A DNA stretch of 64,000 nt from the NCBI RefSeq assembly GCF_037890695.1, contig NZ_CP149571.1:513501-577500 (forward strand), read 5' to 3'. The notes beneath the pieces are model-generated. The model saw only the letters and a program-made list of their open reading frames with translations, ran no database searches and had not been told where the DNA came from. The position numbers and the translations under genes are program-made. This DNA comes from Aeromonas jandaei. Lineage in GTDB: Bacteria; Pseudomonadota; Gammaproteobacteria; Enterobacterales; Aeromonadaceae. This document shows, one piece after another, positions 45,782 to 53,870 of the stretch (position 1 is its first letter; every line of letters begins with the position of its first letter).

Positions 45782-46558
45782 TCACCGATGAAATCTGTTG
45801 GCCGCCCAGGTGAGCAGCAGGGTCAGCAGGAAGTAGCTCATCACCAGCGCACTGGTGAAGTGGCCCGAAGTCGCGCGCATGTTGTAGAGGTAGACCTGCA
45901 GGGTCTCGTAACGGGTGCCCACCAGCATGTTGGCAAACACGAACTCGCCGAGCAGGAAGGAGAGCGAGAGAAACAGCGCAGCCAGCAATCCCTTGCGCAG
46001 GCAGGGGATCACCACCAGCAGAAAGGCGCGGCGGCTGCTCGCCCCCAGCAGGTGGGCGGCATCCATCAGATCTTTCAGCGGCACACCCTGCAAACTGTTG
46101 GCCAGCGCCCGGTACATAAAGGGGAGCACCACGGTGAACCAGGTGCCGATCAAGATCCACGGCGTGCCGATGATGGGCAGCACGCCGTCGGCGTAGACCT
46201 GCAGCAGCCCGACTGAGGAGACCACCGGTGGCACCGCAAAGGGGAGCAGGATCAACAGGTTCATCCAGGGATCCAGCTTGGGGAAGTAGTAGGCCACCAC
46301 CAGCACGGTGGGTACCAGCACCAGCGTCCCCAGCAGCAGGGTGGCGAAACAGACCAGGAGGCTGCGGCCAAACGCCGCGAGAAAGCGCGGATCGCCCCAC
46401 AGTTTGAGATACCAGTCGAGAGTGAAGCCATCCGGCAGCAGGGTCGCCCCCCAGCGGGTGGAGATGGAGTAGAGAAACGTGGCCAACAGCGGCAGCAGCA
46501 GGGTGGCGACCAGCCCACCCAGCACCCACTTGGGCCAGCGCGGCGTCAAATCATGCAT
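45782..46558 (-). CDS. ABC transporter permease (PhnV-like)
   Basis: A 258-residue inner-membrane permease with six hydrophobic segments and the EAA loop around ANSLQGVPLKDLMDAAHLLGASSRRAF (~residues 150-175). It starts MHDLTPRWPKWVLGGLVATLLLPLLATFLYS. It overlaps the first permease by eight bases, which fits a heterodimeric importer. The substrate must come from the operon context. Confidence 0.87.
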   Translation of the reverse strand: MHDLTPRWPKWVLGGLVATLLLPLLATFLYSISTRWGATLLPDGFTLDWYLKLWGDPRFLAAFGRSLLVCFATLLLGTLVLVPTVLVVAYYFPKLDPWMNLLILLPFAVPPVVSSVGLLQVYADGVLPIIGTPWILIGTWFTVVLPFMYRALANSLQGVPLKDLMDAAHLLGASSRRAFLLVVIPCLRKGLLAALFLSLSFLLGEFVFANMLVGTRYETLQVYLYNMRATSGHFTSALVMSYFLLTLLLTWAANRFHR

Positions 46559-47450
46559 GGGATTGCCCCTTGTTCACATAGCTCTTTTTCAGCAGCCACT
46601 GGTTGGCGGCCGTCACCACTCCCAGCAGCACCATCAGGATCACCGCCAGCGCCGCCGCCATATTGGGCTCGAGGAAGATGTCGCCGGAGACCAGACTGGC
46701 CACCCGGATGGTCACCAGATTGAAGTTGCCGGTGGTGAGGGCGTAGGCGGAGGCATAGGCCCCCACCGCGTTGGCAAACAGGATGATCAGGGTGCCAAGC
46801 AGCGCAGGCGTTAGCACCGGCAGCGCCACGTGCCACACATACTGCCCCTTGCTCGCCCCCAGCAGCGCGGCCGCTTGCGGCCACTCATCCTGCAGCGCAT
46901 CGAAGGCCGGATAGAGCAGCAGCAGGGCGAGCGGGATCTGGAAGTAGGTGTAAATGAGGATAAGGCCCGACCCCGAGTAGAGGTTGAAGCCGTCGATCAA
47001 TCCCCAGGATTTCAGCAGCAGGGTCACCGCACCGTTGATGCCGAGAATGATGATGAAGGCGAACGCCAGCGGCACCCCGCTGAAGTTGCCGGTCATGGTG
47101 ACAAAGGCCAGCAGCACCCGCTTGACCCGCTCGCCGCTGTGACGCAGCGCCGCCGCCCCGAGGGTGCCGATGGCAAGCCCCGCCAGACTGGCGATACCGG
47201 CGATGCGCAACGAGTTGCCGAACGATTGCAGGTAGAAGGGGGAGCTCAAAATCTCCCGGTAGTAGTCGATGCCCCAGCCATCCGGGGTTTGGAAACTGCC
47301 CACCAGCACCCACACTATGGGGGCAAGCTGGAACAGGATCATCAAGAGGATAAAGGGCAGCAGCACCAGCGCGGGCAGCCAGTGGCGGCGCACCTTCTGC
47401 TTGGTTGCCACGGGTTGATCCACCAGGATCTCGGTGGTTGCAGGCATCAT
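46551..47450 (-). CDS. ABC transporter permease (PhnU-like)
   Basis: A 299-residue permease with six or seven hydrophobic segments. VRRHWLPALVLLPFILLMILFQLAPIVWVLVGSF is the first helix after a Lys-rich N terminus. The EAA loop is PAFDALQDEWPQAAALLGASKGQYVW. Its ATG shares one base with the stop of the phosphodiesterase gene, so translation is coupled. Confidence 0.87.
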   Translation of the reverse strand: MMPATTEILVDQPVATKQKVRRHWLPALVLLPFILLMILFQLAPIVWVLVGSFQTPDGWGIDYYREILSSPFYLQSFGNSLRIAGIASLAGLAIGTLGAAALRHSGERVKRVLLAFVTMTGNFSGVPLAFAFIIILGINGAVTLLLKSWGLIDGFNLYSGSGLILIYTYFQIPLALLLLYPAFDALQDEWPQAAALLGASKGQYVWHVALPVLTPALLGTLIILFANAVGAYASAYALTTGNFNLVTIRVASLVSGDIFLEPNMAAALAVILMVLLGVVTAANQWLLKKSYVNKGQSHA

Positions 47451-48283
47451 CAGTGCACCTCGCGCATAAAGGCGGCCTTGAGCAGCGGTGGCGCTGCCGG
47501 CTTGTCGTGGGAAACCCCCAGCAGATCCGCCATCAGGGCGCAGAGCTGGGTCTGGGCAATCGCCACCCCATCCGGCCAGCGCTCGACGAAAGCATCGCCA
47601 AACAGCCAGAGCGGCACAGTGCGCTCTTCAGGCAGGGTGCCGCCGTGGCTCAGGTCGTTGTTCATGCCGTGATCCGAGGTGATCACCACCTGATACCCCT
47701 CCGCCAGCCACTGGGGCAGCAGGTCGGCCAACAGGCTGTCCATCCGGCGCGCCTGATTGCGGTACTGGCGGGAATCGAAGCCAAACTTGTGGCCCGCATC
47801 GTCCACCCCCATCGGGTGGATCAGCAGAAAATCGGGATCGTACTGGCTGCGCAGCCACTCGCCATCCATCAGCAGATGGCTGTCGGGGTAGTTGTCATCC
47901 CAGTAGAAGCTGCCGTGCTGGATCGGCAGCTGCTCATCGTGAGTAAAGCGATCGCGGGCCGCCAGCCAGGGGCTCTTGTTGTAGAGCTCGCTCACCCAGT
48001 AGTAGGCCGCCGCTGCGGTGCGTTTACCCGCGGCGCGGGCCAGATGGAAAATGGAGTCATGCAGACTGAGACGACTCACCCCGTTGTGGGTGATGCCGCT
48101 CGCTACCGGCGGAACGCCGGTCAGGATGCACTCGTAGAGAGGCCGGGAGAGGGATGGCAGGGCGCAGCTGAGGGTCGTATAGAGGCCGCGCTCCGCCTCC
48201 ACCATGCCTGCGAGGTAGCCCATCCCATGGGCTACCCCGGCAGAGAGGCCATCCACAAGTACCACTATCACCTTGTGTTGCAC
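47450..48283 (-). CDS. Alkaline-phosphatase-superfamily phosphodiesterase / phosphonate hydrolase, cytoplasmic
   Basis: A 277-residue type I phosphodiesterase/NPP-fold enzyme without a signal peptide. VIVVLVDGLS gives the first metal Asp; LPSLSRPLYECILTGVPP holds the likely nucleophile; GVDDAGHKFGF, TSDHGMNNDLSHGG and further His supply the two-metal centre. The related phosphonoacetate hydrolase and nucleotide pyrophosphatase families share this order. In the middle of an importer operon it probably cleaves the imported organophosphorus compound to release phosphate. The exact substrate is unknown. Confidence 0.85.
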   Translation of the reverse strand: MQHKVIVVLVDGLSAGVAHGMGYLAGMVEAERGLYTTLSCALPSLSRPLYECILTGVPPVASGITHNGVSRLSLHDSIFHLARAAGKRTAAAAYYWVSELYNKSPWLAARDRFTHDEQLPIQHGSFYWDDNYPDSHLLMDGEWLRSQYDPDFLLIHPMGVDDAGHKFGFDSRQYRNQARRMDSLLADLLPQWLAEGYQVVITSDHGMNNDLSHGGTLPEERTVPLWLFGDAFVERWPDGVAIAQTQLCALMADLLGVSHDKPAAPPLLKAAFMREVH

Positions 48284-48293
48284 TGGCCGCTCC

Positions 48294-49343
48294 TTACTGC
48301 ATGTAGATCATGACGTTCTCTTGCCACTGACGCGGCAGGGCCTTGGAGCTCTGTTCCCAGGCGGCGTGATCCTGGACCGGCTTGGCCTTGGCATACTGCT
48401 CGGCCGGCAGCAGCTTGGCCTTCACGTCATCCGGCAGCGCAACGTTGCTGCGGATCGGGCGGGCATAGCCGCGGGCCAGGTTGATCTGACCGGCATCGGA
48501 GAGGATGTATTCCCGCGCCAGCTTGGCGGCGTTGGGGTTCTTGGCCCACTTGTTGATGATGGTGGTGTAACCGGCGATGACGGAGCCGTCGCTCGGGATC
48601 ACCACTTCAAACTTCTTGGGGTCGATCTGGTCGCGGTAGTTGAGGGCGTTGAAGTCCCACAGCACCCCCACTTCCACCTCGCCCTTCTCGATGTTGGCGA
48701 TGGTCGGGTCGTTCAGCGACAGGCGACCCTGCTGGGCCAGCTTGCCGAACAACTCCAGGGCGGGCTTGAGATTCTTCTCGCTGCCACCGGTGGCATAGGC
48801 CGCCGCCAGCACGCCGTTGTTGGCTTGCGAGGCAACGCCCACATCGCCCAGGGTCACCTTGTAGTTGCCGCCCAGCAGGGATTGCCAGCTGGTGGGGGCG
48901 GCCTTGACCAGATCCTTGTTGATCAGGAAGGCGATGGTGCCGGTATAGGCCAGCATCCAGTGACCATCCGCATCCTTGGCCCAGTTGGGAATGTCGGCCC
49001 AGGTGGAGGGCTTGTAGGGCTGGGTGACCCCCTGCTTGACCGCCACCGGGCCGAAGGCGCCGCCCACGTCGCCGATGTCGGCGGTGGCGTTGGCCTTCTC
49101 GGCGGCGAACTTGGCGATCTCCTGCGCCGAGCTCATGTCGGTATCCTGATGCTTGATGCCGTAGATGTTGCCCAGCTGCTGCCAGGTATCCTTCCAGTTG
49201 GCCCAGCTGTCGGGCATGCCAATACTGCTGAGTTGCCCTTCGCCGCGAGCGGCCTTCTCAAGATCCGCGATGTTCTCGGCGGCAAACAGTGGCTGACTGA
49301 TGGCCACCAGAGCCAGTGCACTTGCGATCACGCTTTTCATCAT
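48294..49343 (-). CDS. Periplasmic substrate-binding protein of the Pho-controlled importer
   Basis: A 349-residue family 1 binding protein with signal peptide ending QPLFA. Segments ARGEGQLSSIGMPDSWANWKD, ADIGDVGGAFGPVAVKQG, YTGTIAFLINKDLV and ANAAKLAREYILSDAGQINLARGYARP-like C terminus are typical of iron, thiamine and phosphonate binders. It is first in the operon (binding protein, phosphodiesterase, two permeases, ATPase). Two tandem ATGs (49343, 49340) follow AGGGA. Ligand unknown; an organophosphate or phosphonate is inferred from context. Confidence 0.88.
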   Translation of the reverse strand: MMKSVIASALALVAISQPLFAAENIADLEKAARGEGQLSSIGMPDSWANWKDTWQQLGNIYGIKHQDTDMSSAQEIAKFAAEKANATADIGDVGGAFGPVAVKQGVTQPYKPSTWADIPNWAKDADGHWMLAYTGTIAFLINKDLVKAAPTSWQSLLGGNYKVTLGDVGVASQANNGVLAAAYATGGSEKNLKPALELFGKLAQQGRLSLNDPTIANIEKGEVEVGVLWDFNALNYRDQIDPKKFEVVIPSDGSVIAGYTTIINKWAKNPNAAKLAREYILSDAGQINLARGYARPIRSNVALPDDVKAKLLPAEQYAKAKPVQDHAAWEQSSKALPRQWQENVMIYMQ

Positions 49344-49382
49344 CCCATCCCTCTGGACTAGGTCAGTTAAGGTTCGAGAGGG

Positions 49383-49438
49383 ATGCTAGAGGGGAAATAT
49401 GACGGTCGCGGGGCGCTTTGATGGCAGTTTGATGACAA
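49383..49438 (-). promoter_or_regulatory. PhoB-type promoter of the ABC operon
   Basis: On the minus strand, TTGTCA (from 49438), CTGCCA (49427), GCGCCC (49416) and CCGTCA (49405) stand on an exact 11-bp pitch. Ten bases after the last unit plus one is TAGCAT (49388-49383), a -10-like hexamer. The first pair, TTGTCATCAAACTGCCAT, is a good Pho box and the later units are weaker. Confidence 0.72.
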
Positions 49439-49443
49439 TTGCC

Positions 49444-49477
49444 CTGTCATGTCGCTGTCATCCACAGCGGTTACAAC
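49444..49477 (+). promoter_or_regulatory. PhoB-type promoter of the GntR gene
   Basis: CTGTCATGTCGCTGTCAT (49444-49461) is a perfect Pho box on the plus strand. Exactly 10 bases downstream is TACAAC (49472-49477), a -10-like hexamer. The box sits back to back with that of the divergent operon, five bases away. Confidence 0.8.
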
Positions 49478-49552
49478 TCTGAACCCAAGTGAAGCTGGAC
49501 TACTCCAGCAAGGGCTGAACCAACAGGGGCCAGGCCAGCCCGCGCAGCCAGA

Positions 49553-50365
49553 ATGAGCGACAGGGACATGAGCGTGATTGAACCGAGATTGAGCGAACGA
49601 GTAGCGGCAGATGGCCGCGCCTCCAAGTGTGAACAGATTTGCCAGACCCTGCGCCGCTATATCGGCAGCGGCCAGCTGGCGGCGGGGCAGCAGTTGCCAG
49701 CCGAGCGGGCCCTGAGCGAGCGTTTTGCCACCACCCGCATCACCATCAAGGAGGCGCTCTCCAGCCTCGAGGCGGATGGTCTTATCTACCGGGCCGAGCG
49801 GCGCGGCTGGTTCGTGGCGCCGCCCCGCCTCACCTACGATCCCGCCATCCACACCCACTTTCACCAGTGGATCGGCGAGCAGCAGCGCACCGCCGAAACC
49901 CGGGTGCTGGCCCACGGCGGCGAGCTCGCCAGCAGCGAGCTGTGCCGCTGGATGGGGCTGGATCCTTTTACGCCGCTGTATGAAATTCGCCGCCTGCGCC
50001 TGATCGACGGTCGCCCGGTGCTCCATGTCAGCCACCATCTGCTGGCGAGTCGCTTTCCCGATATCGCCAGCGCACCGCTGGCCAGCTCCCTCACCGAGCT
50101 CTATCAGCAGCGCTATGGCATAGGCCAGGGTGGGGCGAGTCTCGAGATCACCCCCTCGGCGGCGCGCGGCGCCATCGCCCGCGCCCTCAATCTGGCGGAG
50201 GGGAGCGCCGTGCTGCGGCTGGTGCGGGTCAACTATGACGAACGGGGCGCGCTGGTGGATTGCGATATCGAACACTGGCGGCCAGATGCGATCCGTATCT
50301 GCCTCGATACCCGGGCGCTGCAACCGGCCACAAGCAGATCGCAGACCGTTCAATTCACGGAATAA
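49553..50365 (+). CDS. GntR-family regulator with UTRA domain (PhnR-like)
   Basis: A 270-residue regulator. Winged-helix DNA-binding domain around residues 24-92 (QICQTLRRYIGSGQLAAGQQLPAERALSERF, then TRITIKEALSSLEADGLIYRAERRGWFV). The C-terminal UTRA domain (~115-250) binds small ligands: PLYEIRRLRLIDGRPVLHVSHHLL, and AVLRLVRVNYDERGALVDCDIEHWRPD. It is divergent from the importer operon and is its probable repressor or activator. A second ATG at 49568 is the alternative start. Confidence 0.88.
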   Translation: MSDRDMSVIEPRLSERVAADGRASKCEQICQTLRRYIGSGQLAAGQQLPAERALSERFATTRITIKEALSSLEADGLIYRAERRGWFVAPPRLTYDPAIHTHFHQWIGEQQRTAETRVLAHGGELASSELCRWMGLDPFTPLYEIRRLRLIDGRPVLHVSHHLLASRFPDIASAPLASSLTELYQQRYGIGQGGASLEITPSAARGAIARALNLAEGSAVLRLVRVNYDERGALVDCDIEHWRPDAIRICLDTRALQPATSRSQTVQFTE

Positions 50366-50405
50366 CCAGACACCAACAGAGCGGATCCCGCAGGATCCGC
50401 CGGGA

Positions 50406-51179
50406 TCAGTTGTCGATATTGGGGATCATGTCGTCAAAGCTCTGATAGCCGCAGTCGGCCAGTTGCAGCGACATGGTGTAGGTCTTGCGGTGCTCCTGCG
50501 GGCCGATGGCGGGGCGGTTGAGCTTGAGCTCCTGATGCCAGTACTCCTTCATCCGCTCGATCAACCCCATCGCCTCGCTCTCGTTGAGATGGAGCTGGCA
50601 GAGCGCCAGATAGTTGTTCGACTTGTGCATGTTCTCCACCAGATACTCCCCCAGCATCGACATCGCCTGGCGCGCCTGCTGGCGGGCGAAGCGGCTGTGC
50701 TGCTCGAAGCTGATCCGCTCGCTGATGAGGAAGTGATAGCTGTTGTCGATGCCAAGCTGCAGGATGCCGAGCTTCTCCAGCTTGCGCAGATAGAGGTAGC
50801 AGGAGGCATCGGTCAGGCCGTACTCCCGCTTGAGATCGATCAACGTCTTGTCGCGCCAGAAGATGTTGGCCAGAAAGGCGTAGAGGCCCGGCTCGTTGTG
50901 AAACGCCTCGTCCTGCTCCTGAGTGAATACGGCGCGCCGGCTCTGGGCATCCTGGGTGCGCTCCAGCAGCTCCTCGAACGAGAGCCCCACCAGATGGCAG
51001 ATCTCCAGCAGGGTATCGAACGGCAGGGAGGGCTTGTTCATCATCCGCTTGATGGTGGCAATGGAGACCCCCATCGCCTCCGCCAGCGTCTGATAGCGAA
51101 TCCCCTTGTCGGTCAGGGTCTTCTTCAGGGTATCGAGGATCTGGGTGGCCAGGGTCTGGCTGTAGCTCACGGGACTCAT
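50406..51179 (-). CDS. XRE-type helix-turn-helix regulator
   Basis: A 257-residue protein. The N-terminal helix-turn-helix is KGIRYQTLAEAMGVSIATIKRMMNKPSLPFDTLLEICHLVGLSFEELLE (~residues 25-73). The rest is helical (VFTQEQDEAFHNEPGLYAFLANIFWRD, FARQQARQAMSMLGEYL) and not a known ligand domain; a second winged-helix part around LREYGLTDASCYLYLRKLEKLGIL-like sequence (~115-145) is possible. Targets unknown. The gene converges on the GntR gene and lies ~420 bases from dcuC. Confidence 0.78.
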   Translation of the reverse strand: MSPVSYSQTLATQILDTLKKTLTDKGIRYQTLAEAMGVSIATIKRMMNKPSLPFDTLLEICHLVGLSFEELLERTQDAQSRRAVFTQEQDEAFHNEPGLYAFLANIFWRDKTLIDLKREYGLTDASCYLYLRKLEKLGILQLGIDNSYHFLISERISFEQHSRFARQQARQAMSMLGEYLVENMHKSNNYLALCQLHLNESEAMGLIERMKEYWHQELKLNRPAIGPQEHRKTYTMSLQLADCGYQSFDDMIPNIDN

Positions 51180-51511
51180 CCTTGTAGTTGCATCATGACT
51201 GCATGGTTATGCCGCAGCGGGGTCGCCTCTATTTTTACCGCCAAGGCTCAGATATTGACACCAAAAAGATGGTGGTCGCCCGTAACCGGCTGAAATGGCG
51301 CCGAGGCCTGACCAGTTCCGGCCAGCGGTCGCAAAATCTGATACCTGCCAGCGCATATCCTTGAACCGGAAAACATTTTGCTAGTGCTGCATAGCTCATC
51401 ACGCATACTTTTGTCGTATCGAATTCAAGACCCTTCCTGGTTTAGAAATCGATTGTTTGCTTCCAAATTTGTATTTTTTAAACCGCAAGGTTTTTCCTTT
51501 TTCCTGATCTT

Positions 51512-51548
51512 GAGCGGCGCTTGCAAAAGCACCGCTCTACTCTTTTTT
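51512..51548 (+). terminator. Orphan terminator, possible small-RNA 3' end
   Basis: GAGCGG pairs with CCGCTC and, after one mismatch, GCTT with AAGC around a GCAA loop; a TACTCTTTTTT tail follows. No plus-strand gene lies upstream between 51180 and here, so the terminator has no assigned transcript. Confidence 0.7.
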
Positions 51549-51555
51549 GCGCCAT

Positions 51556-51582
51556 GAAAAACGCCTGCCACAGGGCAGGCGT
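51556..51582 (-). terminator. dcuC terminator
   Basis: On the minus strand ACGCCTGCC, loop CTGT, GGCAGGCGT, then TTTTC. Confidence 0.85.
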
Positions 51583-51600
51583 CAGCAGATGGCAATCCAA

Positions 51601-52971
51601 TCAGATATAGCGAATGGCCGTCAGCGCCATCACCACCGCCATGCTCGCCATCATGGGGACGAAGGTGCGCTTCACCACATCCACCGGGCTCAGGTTGGCG
51701 ATGCCGGAGACAGTGATGATCACCCCCGCCACCGGCGAGATGGTGCGGCCAATGCCGGCCGCGAACAGGATCGGCACCAGCAGCAACAGCGGGTTGATGT
51801 CGAACTGGCTGGAGACCAGCGGCACGATGGGAATAAACGCCATCACGGGGGCGTTGCCCGAACCGGTGATAAAGGCGGTCAGCAGGATAAAGAGCGAGAA
51901 GACCAGCGACAGCCCGAGCGGGTTGAGCTCGAACGACTTGGCCAGATCGATCAGCTGGGTGATGGCACCGATATTGGTGAGACCGGCGGAGAAGAACTCG
52001 GCCGCCAGCATCAGGGTCAGCACGCTGCCGAAGATCATCCCGGTGCCGGTCAGCCAGGCCTCGAAGTTGGCGAACGCCTTGTTGAGGGAGCGGTAGCGCA
52101 GCGCCTCGATGATGATGCAGAGGGTCATGGTCGACATCATGGCCACCGGAATGGTCATCTTGATGGCGCTGACAAACAGCTCGGAGAAGCCGAACAGAAA
52201 GACGAAGGGGATCACCGGCAGCAGGGCGTAGTAACCCGGGGTGTTCTCGTGCTTTGCCTCCAGCTCGTGCAGATATTTGCCCCGCTCGGCGGCGGTATCA
52301 TGGCCATCCTTGCGGTCGCAGTAGCGCTGCCACGCGATATTGACGAAGGGGATGATCACCAGCAGCGCGATCTGGAACAGCAGCTGATGGTTCACCACAA
52401 ACGGCATCACCTCGATATTGATCGCCTTGGCACCGATCACCGCATTGATTTGGCCGGGGCCAAACTCCCACGCGGTGGGGATGACGATGGTCGCCACCGC
52501 CGTCTTGGCACTGATCCCGGCGTTGCGCAGCAGCGGATAGAGGGTGCCCATCAGCAGCAGGGAGAGCGAGGTCGCCCCGGTGATAAAGACATAGAGGATG
52601 GAGACCAGCAGCAGGATGATCGCCAGCAGCACATAGGGGTTCTTCAGCGCCATGATGGGGCGGGAAGTGGCCTTCACCAGCGCCGCCGAAGCGCCGATCT
52701 GGTTGAGGTAGGTAGCCACCCCGGCAATCGCCACCAGGGTCAGACCGGTGGAGGCGAGGCGGGAGTTGGTCACCATGGCGAACTTCTCCCACAGATCGAA
52801 GAACCAGAAGCCCTGACTGTTCTCGGCCGGCAGGATCGGGTTGATCCCCGCCCACTGGGCATACGCCAGCAGCACCAGACCCGCGGTCAGCAAGGTCGCC
52901 TGAGGATTGAACCGCTTGAGCATGGCGTAGGCGACCAGCCCCACTACCACCAGAATCAATATTGTCGACAT
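51601..52971 (-). CDS. dcuC: DcuC-type C4-dicarboxylate transporter
   Basis: A 456-residue inner-membrane carrier with about 12 hydrophobic segments, of the anaerobic C4-dicarboxylate DcuC family (succinate efflux and fumarate exchange). LILVVVGLVAYAMLKRFNPQATLLTAGLVLL is the start, and ITGATSLSLLLMGTLYPLLRNAGIS, TAWEFGPGQINAVIGA and SGNAPVMAFIPIVPL are family-type re-entrant and substrate segments. It stands alone, with a ~900-base noncoding region upstream. Substrate specificity is inferred from the family. Confidence 0.87.
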   Translation of the reverse strand: MSTILILVVVGLVAYAMLKRFNPQATLLTAGLVLLAYAQWAGINPILPAENSQGFWFFDLWEKFAMVTNSRLASTGLTLVAIAGVATYLNQIGASAALVKATSRPIMALKNPYVLLAIILLLVSILYVFITGATSLSLLLMGTLYPLLRNAGISAKTAVATIVIPTAWEFGPGQINAVIGAKAINIEVMPFVVNHQLLFQIALLVIIPFVNIAWQRYCDRKDGHDTAAERGKYLHELEAKHENTPGYYALLPVIPFVFLFGFSELFVSAIKMTIPVAMMSTMTLCIIIEALRYRSLNKAFANFEAWLTGTGMIFGSVLTLMLAAEFFSAGLTNIGAITQLIDLAKSFELNPLGLSLVFSLFILLTAFITGSGNAPVMAFIPIVPLVSSQFDINPLLLLVPILFAAGIGRTISPVAGVIITVSGIANLSPVDVVKRTFVPMMASMAVVMALTAIRYI

Positions 52972-53870
52972 ATTTATTATCCTTGTTGCAGCACCCGTGA
53001 CGACCCGATTACATCTGATTGTTATTTCTCATAATCGGGATTCGGCAGCGTATCAGTCGCCCCCGGCAAATTGAATTGGTCAATGTGACCAGCGCCGCAA
53101 TAATAAAGATTTAATCAATAGCGAAACACTCGGCAAAATATTGCCCTAACACACTCCGGATAATCAGAATGTGGAGCCCTTCAAAGTTGTCGTCAGGCCG
53201 CTGTGCGCGCCCTCATAAAATAGCGACTCACCCTGCCCGCCCCCTTTTTCGTCTCACCCATCGGCAAACGGCGCCGTGGCCAACCGGCCGGTCGGGTTCA
53301 GCCCGCTCGGCCCTTGTTCCTCCCGGGGCAGCCAGAGCGCAGATGAACGACACGTAGCAAAAGTGACCATTGGCGAGCAAAAAGACAGCAACAAAGAGAG
53401 TCAAACATCGCCTTTTGCAGATAAAAAATGCAGCCAGCCAAAAAATTTTGGCCACCGGCGACGAGATTCGACCGGTCAAAATAACAACAAAAAGTTGGCA
53501 ATCGACCTCATTTACAACTGATTAATCATCATTCAGTTTGCAATCAGATGCTCCTTGCGGAGCGAAAAAGAAACCCAAGGGATATCAACCCCCTCCGGCC
53601 GATCGGCCAGCAAATAGTCCGGTTACGGTTATTTCGTTTATTTTGGTAATTTATAAATAAAGTGATAACTCTAAATTAATCATTAATTACCCAATTATTG
53701 TTTGTGCTGATTTTTATTTGCAGAAAATCACAGCCTGCACACGGGTTGTTATTGAAAAACGAGCTGACTATACTGCGCCGCCTCGAATACAGGAGTGCAG
53801 GAAATATTAATAACTTTCATGGATGAAAGAGTTCAATCACACGCAGTTCACACATCAGGACAGATAATCC
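52972..53870. other. Long noncoding region between dcuC and the outer-membrane barrel gene
   Basis: About 900 bases without a convincing gene; short frames here have poor codon use. The right third is very AT-rich. A GCTCC/GGAGC hairpin lies near 53548-53561. Near the right end is a good promoter (53746-53774) and, just before it, TTTGC-AGAAAA-TCACA (53717-53732), half of a CRP site. The left end carries the dcuC promoter, in which I see only an imperfect TTGA/TCAA FNR-like motif. Confidence 0.45.
53746..53774 (+). promoter_or_regulatory. Sigma70 promoter of the outer-membrane barrel gene
   Basis: TTGTTA (-35), 17-base spacer, TATACT (-10), about 95 bases before the start codon, giving a long leader. 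Confidence 0.7.

Larger units (their letters stand above)
51180..51600. other. Intergenic region with an orphan plus-strand terminator
   Basis: No protein-coding frame is convincing. It includes upstream sequence of the XRE gene, a T-rich tract around 51470-51505, an orphan plus-strand terminator (51512-51548) and the dcuC terminator. TTCAAG (51424) and TAGAAA could be weak promoter elements for a small RNA ending at the orphan terminator. Confidence 0.45.

Noticed and set aside
51547..53034. 495-codon plus-strand frame opposite dcuC
   Set aside because: Gln/His/Arg-rich antisense shadow of a clear transporter gene.
53091..53110. FNR box near TTGAATTGGTCAA before dcuC
   Set aside because: The palindrome halves are one base too close (13 instead of 14 bases), so it does not fit the FNR consensus.
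53228..53479. 83-codon minus-strand frame in the dcuC-barrel gap
   Set aside because: No ribosome site, unusual composition, ends in a random Arg/Ala tail; no family resemblance.
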